Source: Fibrisoma limi BUZ 3
GTDB lineage: Bacteria > Bacteroidota > Bacteroidia > Cytophagales > Spirosomataceae
Direction: 5' to 3'
Assembly (NCBI RefSeq): GCF_000296815.2
Contig: NZ_CAIT01000003.1
Location: 34,671-98,670 of the forward strand
DNA: 64,000 nucleotides
Part shown: positions 24,198-33,391 of the stretch, one piece after another
Numbering within the stretch: position 1 is the first letter of the stretch
Layout: each line of letters opens with the position of its first letter
The notes under the pieces: model-generated
Told to the model about the DNA's origin: nothing
The model's input: only the letters and a program-made list of their open reading frames with translations
The model's database searches: none
Made by a program: the position numbers and the translations under genes

Positions 24198-25862
24198 TTA
24201 ACTGCTCTTGTCTGTCAGTAAACCGGTTTGTAACATGGGGATTTCCTCTACGTGGCCCATGTCGCTCAGGCGGATTTTCTCAATCTCCCGAATGACGTCG
24301 ATGATGCCCTTGAGGGGAATTTTCACCCAGGAAGGCCGGTAGCTGATCTCATAGCCGAGTTCATAAACGGCCTTTTCGAGCAGGTAAACCAGCAATAGGA
24401 AGTTCACCTCACTGTTGTTTTTGAACAGCGGGTGTGGTGTGCCGAACTGATCCAGATAGGCATTCAGGAACGTATCCCGAATCAGATAGAACCAGCGGTC
24501 AGAAACGCGTTGCAGATGCGCCGGGTCGATGCCCTCCGTCTCGGAAGAGTTGAATAGTTTGGCGCTCACGGCGTAGTGATACGACCGGATCATGCCCGCT
24601 ACGTCTTTGAGGGGGGAATGCTTTATCTTCCGATCCGAGATGCTGCTTTCGGGCTCACCTTCAAAATCGATGATGACGAAATCGCTACCCGCAGCCAGAA
24701 CCTGACCCAGGTGATAGTCGCCGTGAATCCGAATCCGCAGCGAACTAAGCGGCCGGGTTCGGAAATCGTCGATGAACTGGTCGATCATCTCCTTGGCTTC
24801 CATAAACACCCAGGCCTGCCGCTGCGCCAGCGGGTCCAGCTTGGTGTAGTTATCGACCAGCAGAGCGTATCGGCGTTCGAGCAGGCTTTCCAGGCGTCGG
24901 ATGATGAAGTTGCGGTATTCGTCCGTAAACGGCTCGGGGGCAAACTCTGGTTCAGCATCCGGTTTGTAGAGGCTACAGTGCATCTCGCCGGTCCGTTTGC
25001 CCAGCAACTCAACCCGGTCGAACACGTCCTCCCGAATGGCAAACATCCGGTGGGGCACGGCGTACAGGAAGTCGTTGAGGTAATCGCCGGTCTGCATCCA
25101 GCTATCTTTGTCGTTGGGAACCATGCGCTGCACCATACCCAGCGTAATCTCGGTTTCCGGGCGCTGCCACACAATACTGCCCCCAAACGCCGGGATGTGC
25201 TGAAAACCGCCAACCTCCGTCAGAAACGCTACCATTTCTACTTCCGGGTTAGTTTCCTGGAAGAGTTTGCGGTAAAGTTTCATGAAGTATTTATCGCCGA
25301 AGACCATGGCCGAATTACTCGAATCGACCGGCAGCACCCGCGACGGCAGCGCGCCATCGCCCTCCTCGAGACCTTTCCCCCGGTTAAAAACCAATTGGCC
25401 GTCGGTTTGGGGGATGATCTGATCCGTGTGAATGGCCGTAAACAGCGCCTGCCGGAATCGGTCGTCATAAATGGCGTCGATCAGTACGCCGGGATACTCA
25501 CCCAGAACAGCTTCGCCAATTCGGCCTTTATCGGGAATGTCGGCCAGCCGAAACGGCAGTTCCCGGGCCGTATGATCGGCTACGAACGACACCGGCAGCA
25601 GGTACCGCTCCGGCTCGCCGTCGGTATAGCGGGCTTCCAGAATCAACAGGTACGCGACATCTGGTTCGTCGGTCCGGCCTGGAAGGGGCAGGGGATGCAC
25701 CACCGGAATCGAGAAACCGGCCTGATGCCGGGCTTTGCCCGCAAACCAGCGGCAGGTATTGACGTAGGAAGGCAATAACGTTTCGGCCAGGGCCGGCCAG
25801 AACGTAGCATCATTGGCGAGGGTAGACCAAGTAGTTGATGAAGTTAGAGGTTGAGAGGACAT
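24198..25862 (-). CDS. Maltokinase (Pep2/TreS C-terminal type)
   Basis: 554 residues. N-terminal cap with RWFAGKAR near residue 38-45, and a kinase-like fold with the APH/maltokinase catalytic segment IHGDYHLGQ (380-387) and metal-binding IIDFEGEP (397-404). It phosphorylates maltose to alpha-maltose-1-phosphate with ATP, the donor for GlgE. Known actinobacterial versions are fused to or paired with trehalose synthase; here it stands alone, with no TreS in the window. It follows glgE on the same strand with a hairpin between the two. Confidence 0.9.
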   Translation of the reverse strand: MSSQPLTSSTTWSTLANDATFWPALAETLLPSYVNTCRWFAGKARHQAGFSIPVVHPLPLPGRTDEPDVAYLLILEARYTDGEPERYLLPVSFVADHTARELPFRLADIPDKGRIGEAVLGEYPGVLIDAIYDDRFRQALFTAIHTDQIIPQTDGQLVFNRGKGLEEGDGALPSRVLPVDSSNSAMVFGDKYFMKLYRKLFQETNPEVEMVAFLTEVGGFQHIPAFGGSIVWQRPETEITLGMVQRMVPNDKDSWMQTGDYLNDFLYAVPHRMFAIREDVFDRVELLGKRTGEMHCSLYKPDAEPEFAPEPFTDEYRNFIIRRLESLLERRYALLVDNYTKLDPLAQRQAWVFMEAKEMIDQFIDDFRTRPLSSLRIRIHGDYHLGQVLAAGSDFVIIDFEGEPESSISDRKIKHSPLKDVAGMIRSYHYAVSAKLFNSSETEGIDPAHLQRVSDRWFYLIRDTFLNAYLDQFGTPHPLFKNNSEVNFLLLVYLLEKAVYELGYEISYRPSWVKIPLKGIIDVIREIEKIRLSDMGHVEEIPMLQTGLLTDKSS

Positions 25863-25943
25863 AGGCGCTGAACGAAATTAAAACACACGTGTGTAGTGTC
25901 ACATAGAACATACAACTAATGATTTAGGGCCCTTGTTAGCCAA

Positions 25944-25971
25944 AACGCCCGGCTTCTACAAACCGGGCGTT
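25944..25971 (-). terminator. Hairpin between glgE and the maltokinase gene
   Basis: Perfect 9-bp arms (AACGCCCGG / CCGGGCGTT) with a 10-nt loop, 23 bases after the glgE stop. The following U-tract is short (TTTT then GG), so it may be a partial terminator that lowers maltokinase expression. Confidence 0.7.
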
Positions 25972-25993
25972 ATCAAACCTCTTGCTGAAGCGC

Positions 25994-28057
25994 TTACAGC
26001 AGGTCTATGCGGAACAGGTGCATCGGCAGCGTGTAGGGGTCCAGCTCAACGTAATTCCACTCGCCCCGCCAGGTGTAATAGGCACCTGTAAGCAGGTCGT
26101 ACACTACGTATTCCTGGTCCGGCTGAATGTTCAATTCCCAGATGGGAACCTGCACCATGCCTGCCCGGCGGCTGTAGGCATCGGTGTTGACGACAATCAG
26201 CAGGCGGTTTTGTTCGGCCACTTTCACATAAGCCATGATCGCATCGTCGCTGACGGAGCAGAACGTGATGTTGTTGGTCTTCTGCAACGCTGCGTTTTCG
26301 TGCCGGATGCGGTTGGTCAGGCCAATGAGGTACGTTAGTTTGTTGGTCCGTCCCCAGTCCCAGTAGCGTACCTCGTATTTCTCGGAGTTGAGGTATTCTT
26401 CCTTGTTGGGGAAGGGAATGTGTTCCATCAGTTCGAACGATGGGCCGTAGATACCGTAGTTGCTCGACAGCGTAGCGGCCAGGAAATAGCGAATCAGGAA
26501 CTGCGGTTCGTGGCCCCCCTGCAAGATATACGGGTTGATGTCGTGCGTGGTCGGCCAGAAGTTCGGGCGGAAGTAGTACTTCATCTCGCTCTGCGTCAGC
26601 TCGGTCATATACTCCTGCAACTCCTGCTTGTTGTTACGCCAGGTGTAATACGTGTACGAATGCGCAAAGCCACGCTTGGCCAGCTCCTGCATCACCTTTG
26701 GCTTCGTGAAGGCTTCCGACAGGAAGATCATATCGGGGTACTCTTTCTTGACTTCGGCAATCACCCATTCCCAGAACGCAAACGGTTTGGTGTGCGGGTT
26801 GTCGACGCGGATCATCCGAACGCCCCATTCGCCCCAGAGCAGCAGCACGCGCCGGAGTTCCAGCCAGAGGTTCTGCCAGTCTTCGGTTTCAAAGTAAACG
26901 GGGTAGATGTCCTGATACTTCTTCGGCGGATTCTCGGCGTACTGAATAGTACCGTCAGGGCGCTTCTTGAACCATTCGGGGTGTTCTTTCGCCCACGGAT
27001 GGTCGGGCGAGCACTGAATGGCCAGGTCCATCGCTACTTCCATGCCGTAGTTTCTGGCGACGGCGATCAGGTGTTTGAAATCGTCCAGCGTACCCAGTTC
27101 AGGGTGGATCGCATCGTGCCCTCCCAGCTCCGAACCGATACCGTACGGAACGCCCGGATCGCCCGGCTGCGACACCACGGAGTTGTTCTTGCCCTTGCGG
27201 TGCGATGTGCCAATGGGGTGAATCGGAGGCAGATACAGTACGTCGAAGCCCATGCCTGAAATGCGCGGCAGCAAGGCTTCTACGTCCCGGAAAGTGCCGT
27301 GGTGGCCCTCCTCGCGCGCAGCCGACCGAGGGAACAGGCAATACCAGGTGCTGAACCCGGCTCTTGGGCGGTCTACTTCAACGGCCAGTTCGGGCGCATG
27401 ACGGGTAGGGTACTGGCGCTCGGGATACAGGTGAGCGTAATGCAAAAACTGCTCGCTTTCGGCGAAGGAGACCGCTTCGTTGTAGTTATTGCCCTCAGCA
27501 TCGGCCGAGCCGGTACGGAATAAGGTCGCGATCCGGTACAGTTCAGCCTCATCGTGGGCGTTGCCGGCCTGTCGACCGGCCCGTTGTGCCATGCCTTCGA
27601 CGTAGGTAGCCCCGGCCAGCAGTTCGCTCGTAATACGCTGCCCGTCGGCAACTTTCAGGTGGATTTCGTGCTGCCACGATGCCGGATGGTCGACCCACGC
27701 TTCAATGGTGTAATGATACCGCCCCTGTTTTTCTACCACAAAGGCTCCGCCCCAGCGGTCGTTGATGATCAGTGCCATCGGTGTTTCCTGCCAGGTGTTG
27801 TCGTCGCCGTGTTTGTACAACAGACGGGCCGCCAGGTAATCGTGGCCATCCGCAAAGATGTCGGCTTCAACGGCTATAACATCGCCGGGTACGGCTTTGA
27901 TGGGGAAGCGCCCACCGTCGATTTCAGGCGTTACGCGCTCAATGACGACGCGCTGCTGACCCTGAATGCCGGAAAGTGTAGTCTGAAGAGCAAGCTCAGC
28001 GTTGGACTGGGGAGCGCGTTTTTTAGTCGGCTTCTTAGCCGTGGTTGGTGTGCTCAT
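25994..28057 (-). CDS. glgE: Alpha-1,4-glucan:maltose-1-phosphate maltosyltransferase
   Basis: 687 residues with a basic, disordered start. The DUF3416-like N-terminal domain begins at RVVIERVTPEIDGGRFPIK. The GH13 barrel carries the family-specific segments YLPPIHPIG-S-RKGKNNS, the nucleophile Asp419 in IRVDNPHTKP, and the acid/base Glu448 in FLSEAFTKPK. It transfers maltosyl units from maltose-1-phosphate onto linear alpha-1,4-glucan in the cytosol. Together with the adjacent maltokinase and glgB at 14.3 kb it makes the GlgE route nearly complete in this window. Confidence 0.96.
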   Translation of the reverse strand: MSTPTTAKKPTKKRAPQSNAELALQTTLSGIQGQQRVVIERVTPEIDGGRFPIKAVPGDVIAVEADIFADGHDYLAARLLYKHGDDNTWQETPMALIINDRWGGAFVVEKQGRYHYTIEAWVDHPASWQHEIHLKVADGQRITSELLAGATYVEGMAQRAGRQAGNAHDEAELYRIATLFRTGSADAEGNNYNEAVSFAESEQFLHYAHLYPERQYPTRHAPELAVEVDRPRAGFSTWYCLFPRSAAREEGHHGTFRDVEALLPRISGMGFDVLYLPPIHPIGTSHRKGKNNSVVSQPGDPGVPYGIGSELGGHDAIHPELGTLDDFKHLIAVARNYGMEVAMDLAIQCSPDHPWAKEHPEWFKKRPDGTIQYAENPPKKYQDIYPVYFETEDWQNLWLELRRVLLLWGEWGVRMIRVDNPHTKPFAFWEWVIAEVKKEYPDMIFLSEAFTKPKVMQELAKRGFAHSYTYYTWRNNKQELQEYMTELTQSEMKYYFRPNFWPTTHDINPYILQGGHEPQFLIRYFLAATLSSNYGIYGPSFELMEHIPFPNKEEYLNSEKYEVRYWDWGRTNKLTYLIGLTNRIRHENAALQKTNNITFCSVSDDAIMAYVKVAEQNRLLIVVNTDAYSRRAGMVQVPIWELNIQPDQEYVVYDLLTGAYYTWRGEWNYVELDPYTLPMHLFRIDLL

Positions 28058-28202
28058 CGCAGCTTCTGGTCGGTTGGTATTAAAAATTATACCGAAATAC
28101 TACCGACAATGTTACAAAAAAGTAGGTTGTTGTAGTGTGAACATCAATCAGCAGCCTACGGCAACGTAGGGTTATGGTCTTACTGGTTAACTAAAATGAG
28201 TT

Positions 28203-29570
28203 ATGTCGAAGACGTTCCAATCCATAAATCCGTATACACTTCACGTTATTCAGGAGTTCGCCGAAGAAACGTCGGCGCAGGTAGACGCCAGGCTGGCGCA
28301 GGCCACTGAAACCCAACGAACATGGGTTAGCCGCTCGTTTGCTGAACGGGGTGAGTTGTTTCGCCAACTGGGTACGTATCTGCGCGATAACCGGCAGCGA
28401 CTGGCCGAACTGATAACCGCCGAGATGGGAAAAATCTTGTCGGAATCGCTGGGCGAGGTGGATAAATGTGCCGGGCAGTGCGACTACTACGCCGACAACG
28501 CCGAACGCCTGCTTCAGCCGGACATCATTCCGACCGATGCGCAGGAGAGCCGGGTGGTGTATGAACCGGTGGGAGTAGTGCTGGCTATCATGCCCTGGAA
28601 TTTTCCGTTCTGGCAGGTGTTCCGGTATTCGGTTCCAGCCCTGATGGCGGGCAACGTCACGCTGCTGAAACACGCCCCGAATGTATTCGGGTGCGCCATC
28701 GCAATTGAGGAAGCCTACCGGGCCGTGGGTTTTCCGGAAGGTGTTTTTCAGTCGCTTATCAGCGACGTTGATGCAGTGGAGCGGCTGCTGGCCGACAACC
28801 GCGTAGGCATGGTTACGCTTACCGGTAGCGAACGCGCCGGTTCAACAGTCGCCAGTCTGGCTGGGCGGAACATCAAAAAGTCAGTGCTGGAGCTGGGCGG
28901 CAGCGATGCGCTCATCGTTCTAAAAGACGCTGATCTGGATAAAGCCGCCGAGGCCGCCGTGCAGTCGCGGATGAGCAACGCCGGTCAGGTGTGCATTGCC
29001 GCCAAGCGGTTCCTGGTGGAGAAGCCGGTCAAAGCTGCTTTTACAGAGAAAGTGAAGGCGTTGATTGACGCCATGAAACAAGGCGACCCAACGCAGAACG
29101 ATACGAAAATAGGGCCTCTGGCGCGGGTCGATCTGGCCGAACAGCTCGAACGGCAACTGCAAACGGCGCTCAACGAAGGCGCTACGTTGCTGTCGGGTGG
29201 CGAACGTCGGGATGCTAATTTCCAGCCGACACTGCTGGATAACGTATCGCCGGATTCGGTCGTGTTTCGGGAAGAAACGTTTGGGCCACTGGCGGCCATC
29301 ACCGAAGTGGCTGATGAAGCCGAGGCCGTCCGGCTGGCCAATCAGTCGCGTTACGGCCTGAGTGCCGCCATCTGGACGAAGGACCTGGCCAAAGCCGACC
29401 GGCTGAGCCGTCAGCTGGAAGTGGGCAGCGTGTTCGTGAACGCCATCGTTCGTTCGGATTCGCGCTTACCGATCGGTGGAGTGAAAAAGTCCGGCTACGG
29501 CCGCGAACTCTCCGAAGCCGGGATCAAGGATTTCTGTACTGCCAAGACGGTGTATATTGGGAAGACGTAG
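28203..29570 (+). CDS. Aldehyde dehydrogenase, succinate-semialdehyde type
   Basis: 455 residues, ALDH superfamily. Asn133 in PWNFP, the FTGS-equivalent LTGSERAG near 206-213, Glu230 in LELGGSD, and nucleophile Cys264 in [10 protein letters not shown]. The short length and ELGGSDA resemble NAD(P)-dependent succinate-semialdehyde dehydrogenases of the Sad type. The exact substrate is inference. Divergent from glgE with about 145 bases between. Confidence 0.9.
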   Translation: MSKTFQSINPYTLHVIQEFAEETSAQVDARLAQATETQRTWVSRSFAERGELFRQLGTYLRDNRQRLAELITAEMGKILSESLGEVDKCAGQCDYYADNAERLLQPDIIPTDAQESRVVYEPVGVVLAIMPWNFPFWQVFRYSVPALMAGNVTLLKHAPNVFGCAIAIEEAYRAVGFPEGVFQSLISDVDAVERLLADNRVGMVTLTGSERAGSTVASLAGRNIKKSVLELGGSDALIVLKDADLDKAAEAAVQSRMSNAGQVCIAAKRFLVEKPVKAAFTEKVKALIDAMKQGDPTQNDTKIGPLARVDLAEQLERQLQTALNEGATLLSGGERRDANFQPTLLDNVSPDSVVFREETFGPLAAITEVADEAEAVRLANQSRYGLSAAIWTKDLAKADRLSRQLEVGSVFVNAIVRSDSRLPIGGVKKSGYGRELSEAGIKDFCTAKTVYIGKT

Positions 29571-29655
29571 GGCAGAGGGTATGGTTGATGCGTTCATGTA
29601 AAAGCATACCAAATAGAAGGCTTAGCTTCGCGACAAATTTGTACTTTCGTTTGCT

Positions 29656-30996
29656 ATGTACATCCGACGTATTGAGATCAATAACATTCGCTCCATTGAG
29701 CATTTTGAGATGACTTTTGCTGAAGGGCAGGAGGCTGGCTGGCACGTACTGATTGGGGATAATGGAGCAGGAAAATCAACAATTGTACGATCTGTAGCAT
29801 TAGCAATGCTTGACATTACTGACATCAATGCCGCCGGCCAAAATTGGGATGATTGGCTAAATCGAAAGCACGATCTTGGAAGTATTGATGTGCAAATCGC
29901 GCCTGACGGTCGCTACGAGACACAAACTGGACTGGTTCAGAATAGAATTACATTTGAGTGGGAGCAATATGGCAAAGAAGAATCGAGAGCTACATTACTT
30001 GAAGTAATTTTTAGGGGCCGCAAGAGCTATTCTAAAACTTCGTATGCTACACCAACAATAACAACTGCTTCGGCTCCACCGCCCACGCCTTCCGCTCCAT
30101 CAGAGCATCTTAGGGTAGATGCTTGGTTTTCGGCTGCTTATGGACCATTTCGACGATTCACAGGGGGGAGCTTAGAAAAAGATAAGCTATACCAAACCAA
30201 CCCAAGGTTGGGAGCCCATTTATCGGCTTTTGGCGAAGATGTAGCCCTGTCAGGAGCGTTAGCTTATTTACAGGAATTATACGTCAGACAATTGGAAGAT
30301 AGATATAATGATAGACCCGTAAATCCATCTTTAGATTATCTGAAAACGTTCATAAATGAAGCAGGACTTTTACCTCATCAGACCAAACTCGAAAGCATTA
30401 GTGTCAAGGATGGCGTGTATTTTAAAGACGGTAATGGAAGTATAGTTCGAGATGTTCAAATGTCAGACGGCTATCGATCAGTCCTCAGTATGATGTTTGA
30501 ACTGATTCGCCAGTTGATTCGTGTCTACGGGGCAGACGTCGTTTTTCAACAGATTAGCAGGAATAACTTAGTTATTGATCTGCCCGGTGTCGTTTTAGTT
30601 GACGAAATCGATGCTCATTTGCACCCGACCTGGCAGACACGGATCGGGCAGTGGTTCACCAGATATTTTCCTAATCTTCAATTTATAGTCACGACACATA
30701 GTCCATTGGTTTGTCGGGCGGCCGAAAAAGGCTCAGTATGGCGATTAGCAGCCCCAGGTAGCAACCAGCAGTCAGGTGAGGTAATCGGTATAGAGCGTGA
30801 CCGACTTATCTATGGCAATGTACTGGATGCGTATGGCACTGAGGTCTTCGGAGAAAATGTATCTCAGTCGAACGAAGGGCAAGAGTTAGCGGAGAAATTA
30901 GCGAAGTTGAATGTAAAGTCATTCAAAGGAATCATTACAGAGGAAGAGCGGCAGGAGCTATATGAACTGAAAGCCAAACTACCTACTGCCCGATGA
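29656..30996 (+). CDS. AAA-family ATPase, PtuA-like, of a Septu-type pair
   Basis: 446 residues. SMC/OLD-like ATPase: N-terminal RRIEINNIRSIEHFEMTF, Walker A IGDNGAGKST (33-42), a Pro/Thr-rich linker (about 128-150), the AYGPFRRFTGG element, ABC-like signature MSDGYRSVL (269-277), Walker B VVLVDEIDAHLHP (312-324), and TTHSP (346-350). It overlaps the next gene, an HNH protein, by ATGA. An ATPase of this class followed by an HNH protein is the layout of Septu (PtuA/PtuB) anti-phage defence. AT-richer than flanking genes. Confidence 0.8.
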   Translation: MYIRRIEINNIRSIEHFEMTFAEGQEAGWHVLIGDNGAGKSTIVRSVALAMLDITDINAAGQNWDDWLNRKHDLGSIDVQIAPDGRYETQTGLVQNRITFEWEQYGKEESRATLLEVIFRGRKSYSKTSYATPTITTASAPPPTPSAPSEHLRVDAWFSAAYGPFRRFTGGSLEKDKLYQTNPRLGAHLSAFGEDVALSGALAYLQELYVRQLEDRYNDRPVNPSLDYLKTFINEAGLLPHQTKLESISVKDGVYFKDGNGSIVRDVQMSDGYRSVLSMMFELIRQLIRVYGADVVFQQISRNNLVIDLPGVVLVDEIDAHLHPTWQTRIGQWFTRYFPNLQFIVTTHSPLVCRAAEKGSVWRLAAPGSNQQSGEVIGIERDRLIYGNVLDAYGTEVFGENVSQSNEGQELAEKLAKLNVKSFKGIITEEERQELYELKAKLPTAR

Positions 30997-31808
30997 TTCG
31001 CTTATCAGTACCTGAATTGCCAGTCACTACTCTGCGGAAATTAGCAGAATACCAACGGCTTGTGCTGGATGCGGGTGATTATACTTTACAGGTTGCAAAA
31101 GCCAAGTCGCTGTTCAAACAGCACAATAAGGCGGATAACGCGGCTTTTAAAATTGTTAGAGAGAAACTTGCCGAAATGTGTGTTGGACCAAGACGCTGTA
31201 ACTATTGCGAAGATAGCGTCGCCGATGAGGTTGAACACATTGCCCCCAAAGACTTATTTCCTGAACAGTGCTTTTCCTGGGATAACTACTGTTACGCGTG
31301 TGGTCCATGTAATGGCCCAAAAAGTAATAGATATGCGGTGTTTCGTCAGGACCAGAATGAGTCCTTCTACGAGATACCCGAGCATGGCGATCCGCCTTTG
31401 ATCAGGCCACCATTAGGTCAACATGTGCTAATTAATCCAAGGGTGGAGGACCCATTGCAGTTTATGCTGTTGGATTTACAGACGAAAACGTTTCGGTTTG
31501 CACCGTTAATGGATGAAGATTCACTATCGTACCAGCGTGCTGACTACACCATTCGTATCCTAAATCTGAACACGCGCGGTGATCTTATAAATGCCCGGCG
31601 TAACGCATACACTAACTTTAGAGCTCGGCTTCGTGAATACATTCATGATCGGGACCATGACGCCACCGAAAGTCATCTTGGCGAACTTAAGCGGAATTTT
31701 GCTGATGAAAGCCACCAGACGGTCTGGCAAGAAATGAAACGCCAGCATCAATTTCTACCCGAGCTACAACAATTATTTGGAGAGGCACCTGAGGCTTTGA
31801 TGTGGTAA
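30993..31808 (+). CDS. HNH endonuclease-like protein, PtuB-like
   Basis: 271 residues. A zinc-anchored HNH motif: Cys69-x2-Cys72 (RCNYC), His82 in EVEHIAPKDLFP, Asn98 after FSWDN, and Cys103-x2-Cys106-Asn107 (CGPCNGPKSN). The C-terminal half is helical and not recognised. Translationally coupled to the ATPase by ATGA. In Septu systems the ATPase is thought to license cutting by the HNH partner on infection; here that role is inferred from gene order and motifs. Confidence 0.8.
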   Translation: MIRLSVPELPVTTLRKLAEYQRLVLDAGDYTLQVAKAKSLFKQHNKADNAAFKIVREKLAEMCVGPRRCNYCEDSVADEVEHIAPKDLFPEQCFSWDNYCYACGPCNGPKSNRYAVFRQDQNESFYEIPEHGDPPLIRPPLGQHVLINPRVEDPLQFMLLDLQTKTFRFAPLMDEDSLSYQRADYTIRILNLNTRGDLINARRNAYTNFRARLREYIHDRDHDATESHLGELKRNFADESHQTVWQEMKRQHQFLPELQQLFGEAPEALMW

Positions 31809-31856
31809 AGACATTTATAGTTGTTAAGCCAAAGTCATGTATGACGGCATTCCAGT

Positions 31857-33215
31857 CTAAAAACTACCATCAAACACTTTTCCCGTTTTCAGGTCTTTCA
31901 GCGAAAACGAATTGATCGTGCCGATTCCGGCGAACCGGATGTTGACGCCGTAGACCCGGTGCAGCGGTTGTTTGTACGACGCTTCGTAGACCTGTCGGCC
32001 GTTGATGAACACATGGGCCCGCTGATTAATGACTCGTAAGGCCAACGTACCGCCTGTGCGGAGGTCGGCCCCCAGAAAACGTAAATCGTCCCGCTGCCCC
32101 CATTTAACCTGCTCCGATAACTGTATCTGAGACCAGTACACGCAACCGGGTTTGATAACATCGAACGAATGCTTCGACGACTCCCCGTAGACCGTAACGC
32201 CTACCTGTGAACACCGCACGCCGGTCCGGGTGGGCGAGGTTACTACGTGGGTCGTCAGCTCAAAATTATCCGCGTCGATGTCCGTGACCTGTGTGTTGGC
32301 AAACTCGATGAAAAACGTACGATTGGTGTCAATACCGGCCTGGGCTGTCTCGACCGCGCTGATGCTTCGTTTTCCGCTCACGAATAAATCGGGTAGTTCG
32401 ATTGGATAGACCCGGGTGGTGTCGTACATCATGTAGGCAGTAGCGGCCCAGCCCCTGGTCGGCAGAAAAATGGTTGCCGTATCGAGATTCTGCGCCCCTC
32501 GTTTCAAAACGGCAAAGTAGCGCCCCGGCTTTTCGTAGTAGTGATTATACAGTATAGTCGTCGTATCTACCGGCTTTCGCTTTCCATCCCCAAACTCAAT
32601 CAGATAGCGGGCCGATCTATCCACGAATTGCTCAAGCCCCTCAATCTGTAGGTTCGCCGAATGGGGATTTTCGCCGACCGGATTTTTACAGATTAGCCGA
32701 ATGGCCGTCGGTGCGCCTTGTTTGGCAATGGGGCTGTTCGATACTAGAATTCCAACGGCGGACACAACCAGAACAACTAAACCCACCAGCCAAAACCTCC
32801 GGTTGACGTGTGGTTTTTTGCCTGATGCTACGGGCTGATTAACGGCTGCTACGGGTAAGACCGTCGGCAGTTTAGGCAACTCTTCGGTTGGCGGTTCGAC
32901 AAGTGGCTCGGGTCGGGATTGAGCTTCCACAAAACGGTCCCAGTCCAGGTAACCGACGTAGCTGGCCAGTGCGTCGCGGGTAGCCTTCTGTGGGTAATAG
33001 CGGGAGTCCGTCTTGATCTTTCCAAAAATTCGCTTGAGCGTATTGGGGCTAATCTGTACGCCGGTTTTTCGGAAAAGAATTTGACCTAGCCGGACGTAGT
33101 CACCGTTTGTCCAGGCCGTTCGTTCGGGTTTGCCATAGGTTTCGCTGACAAGTTGACAACAATGCTCCAGGTGATAGTAGAAGCCGGCCTTGCCTTGTCC
33201 ATTTTCTGCAATCAT
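31857..33215 (-). CDS. Membrane-anchored regulator-like protein upstream of SusCD
   Basis: 452 residues. N-terminal about 100 residues form a helical, HTH-like conserved block (DYVRLGQILFRKTGVQISPNTLKRIFGKI, then ATRDALASYVGYLDWDRFVEA). A Pro-rich linker and one membrane segment follow (about 143-160, FWLVGLVVLVVSAVGILV). The rest is a periplasmic part with a PKD-like strand pair (YLIEFGDGKRKPVDTTTILYNHYY) and a concanavalin-like tail. It is divergent from the SusC gene at 33392. Topology suggests a sensor that reads sugars or peptides outside and acts on DNA inside; this is inference. Confidence 0.6.
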   Translation of the reverse strand: MIAENGQGKAGFYYHLEHCCQLVSETYGKPERTAWTNGDYVRLGQILFRKTGVQISPNTLKRIFGKIKTDSRYYPQKATRDALASYVGYLDWDRFVEAQSRPEPLVEPPTEELPKLPTVLPVAAVNQPVASGKKPHVNRRFWLVGLVVLVVSAVGILVSNSPIAKQGAPTAIRLICKNPVGENPHSANLQIEGLEQFVDRSARYLIEFGDGKRKPVDTTTILYNHYYEKPGRYFAVLKRGAQNLDTATIFLPTRGWAATAYMMYDTTRVYPIELPDLFVSGKRSISAVETAQAGIDTNRTFFIEFANTQVTDIDADNFELTTHVVTSPTRTGVRCSQVGVTVYGESSKHSFDVIKPGCVYWSQIQLSEQVKWGQRDDLRFLGADLRTGGTLALRVINQRAHVFINGRQVYEASYKQPLHRVYGVNIRFAGIGTINSFSLKDLKTGKVFDGSF

Positions 33216-33307
33216 TGTTCGGGAGTTGTCTGTAAATCAATGGATTGTCTTGTCCAGAATTTTGGTCAGCCAAATGGTCAAATCTGCCTGCCCCATCGTC
33301 GCATAGT

Positions 33308-33323
33308 GCAAATTTATATTTGC
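33308..33323 (+). promoter_or_regulatory. Palindrome overlapping a -7 promoter word before SusC
   Basis: GCAAAT-TTAT-ATTTGC is a perfect 6-bp-arm palindrome in the 176-base gap between the divergent regulator-like gene and SusC. TATATTTG (33315-33322) inside it fits the Bacteroidota -7 consensus, so a protein bound to the palindrome would cover the promoter. Confidence 0.45.
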
Positions 33324-33391
33324 TTACTCAAATTTATCCTAAGTCCTATCGGGGTCGACCCGACTAAGAACCAATAAATATCGGAAAAATT

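Noticed and set aside
24576..25778. 400-codon open frame on the plus strand
   Set aside because: It is antisense to the maltokinase gene, whose motifs and codon use are clear; long antisense frames are common in high-G+C genes.
26420..27259. 279-codon open frame on the plus strand
   Set aside because: Antisense to glgE; no family features.
29571..31808. Retron-type (RT + PtuA/PtuB) reading of the ATPase/HNH pair
   Set aside because: No reverse transcriptase gene or structured ncRNA candidate is seen upstream; the preceding gene is an aldehyde dehydrogenase.
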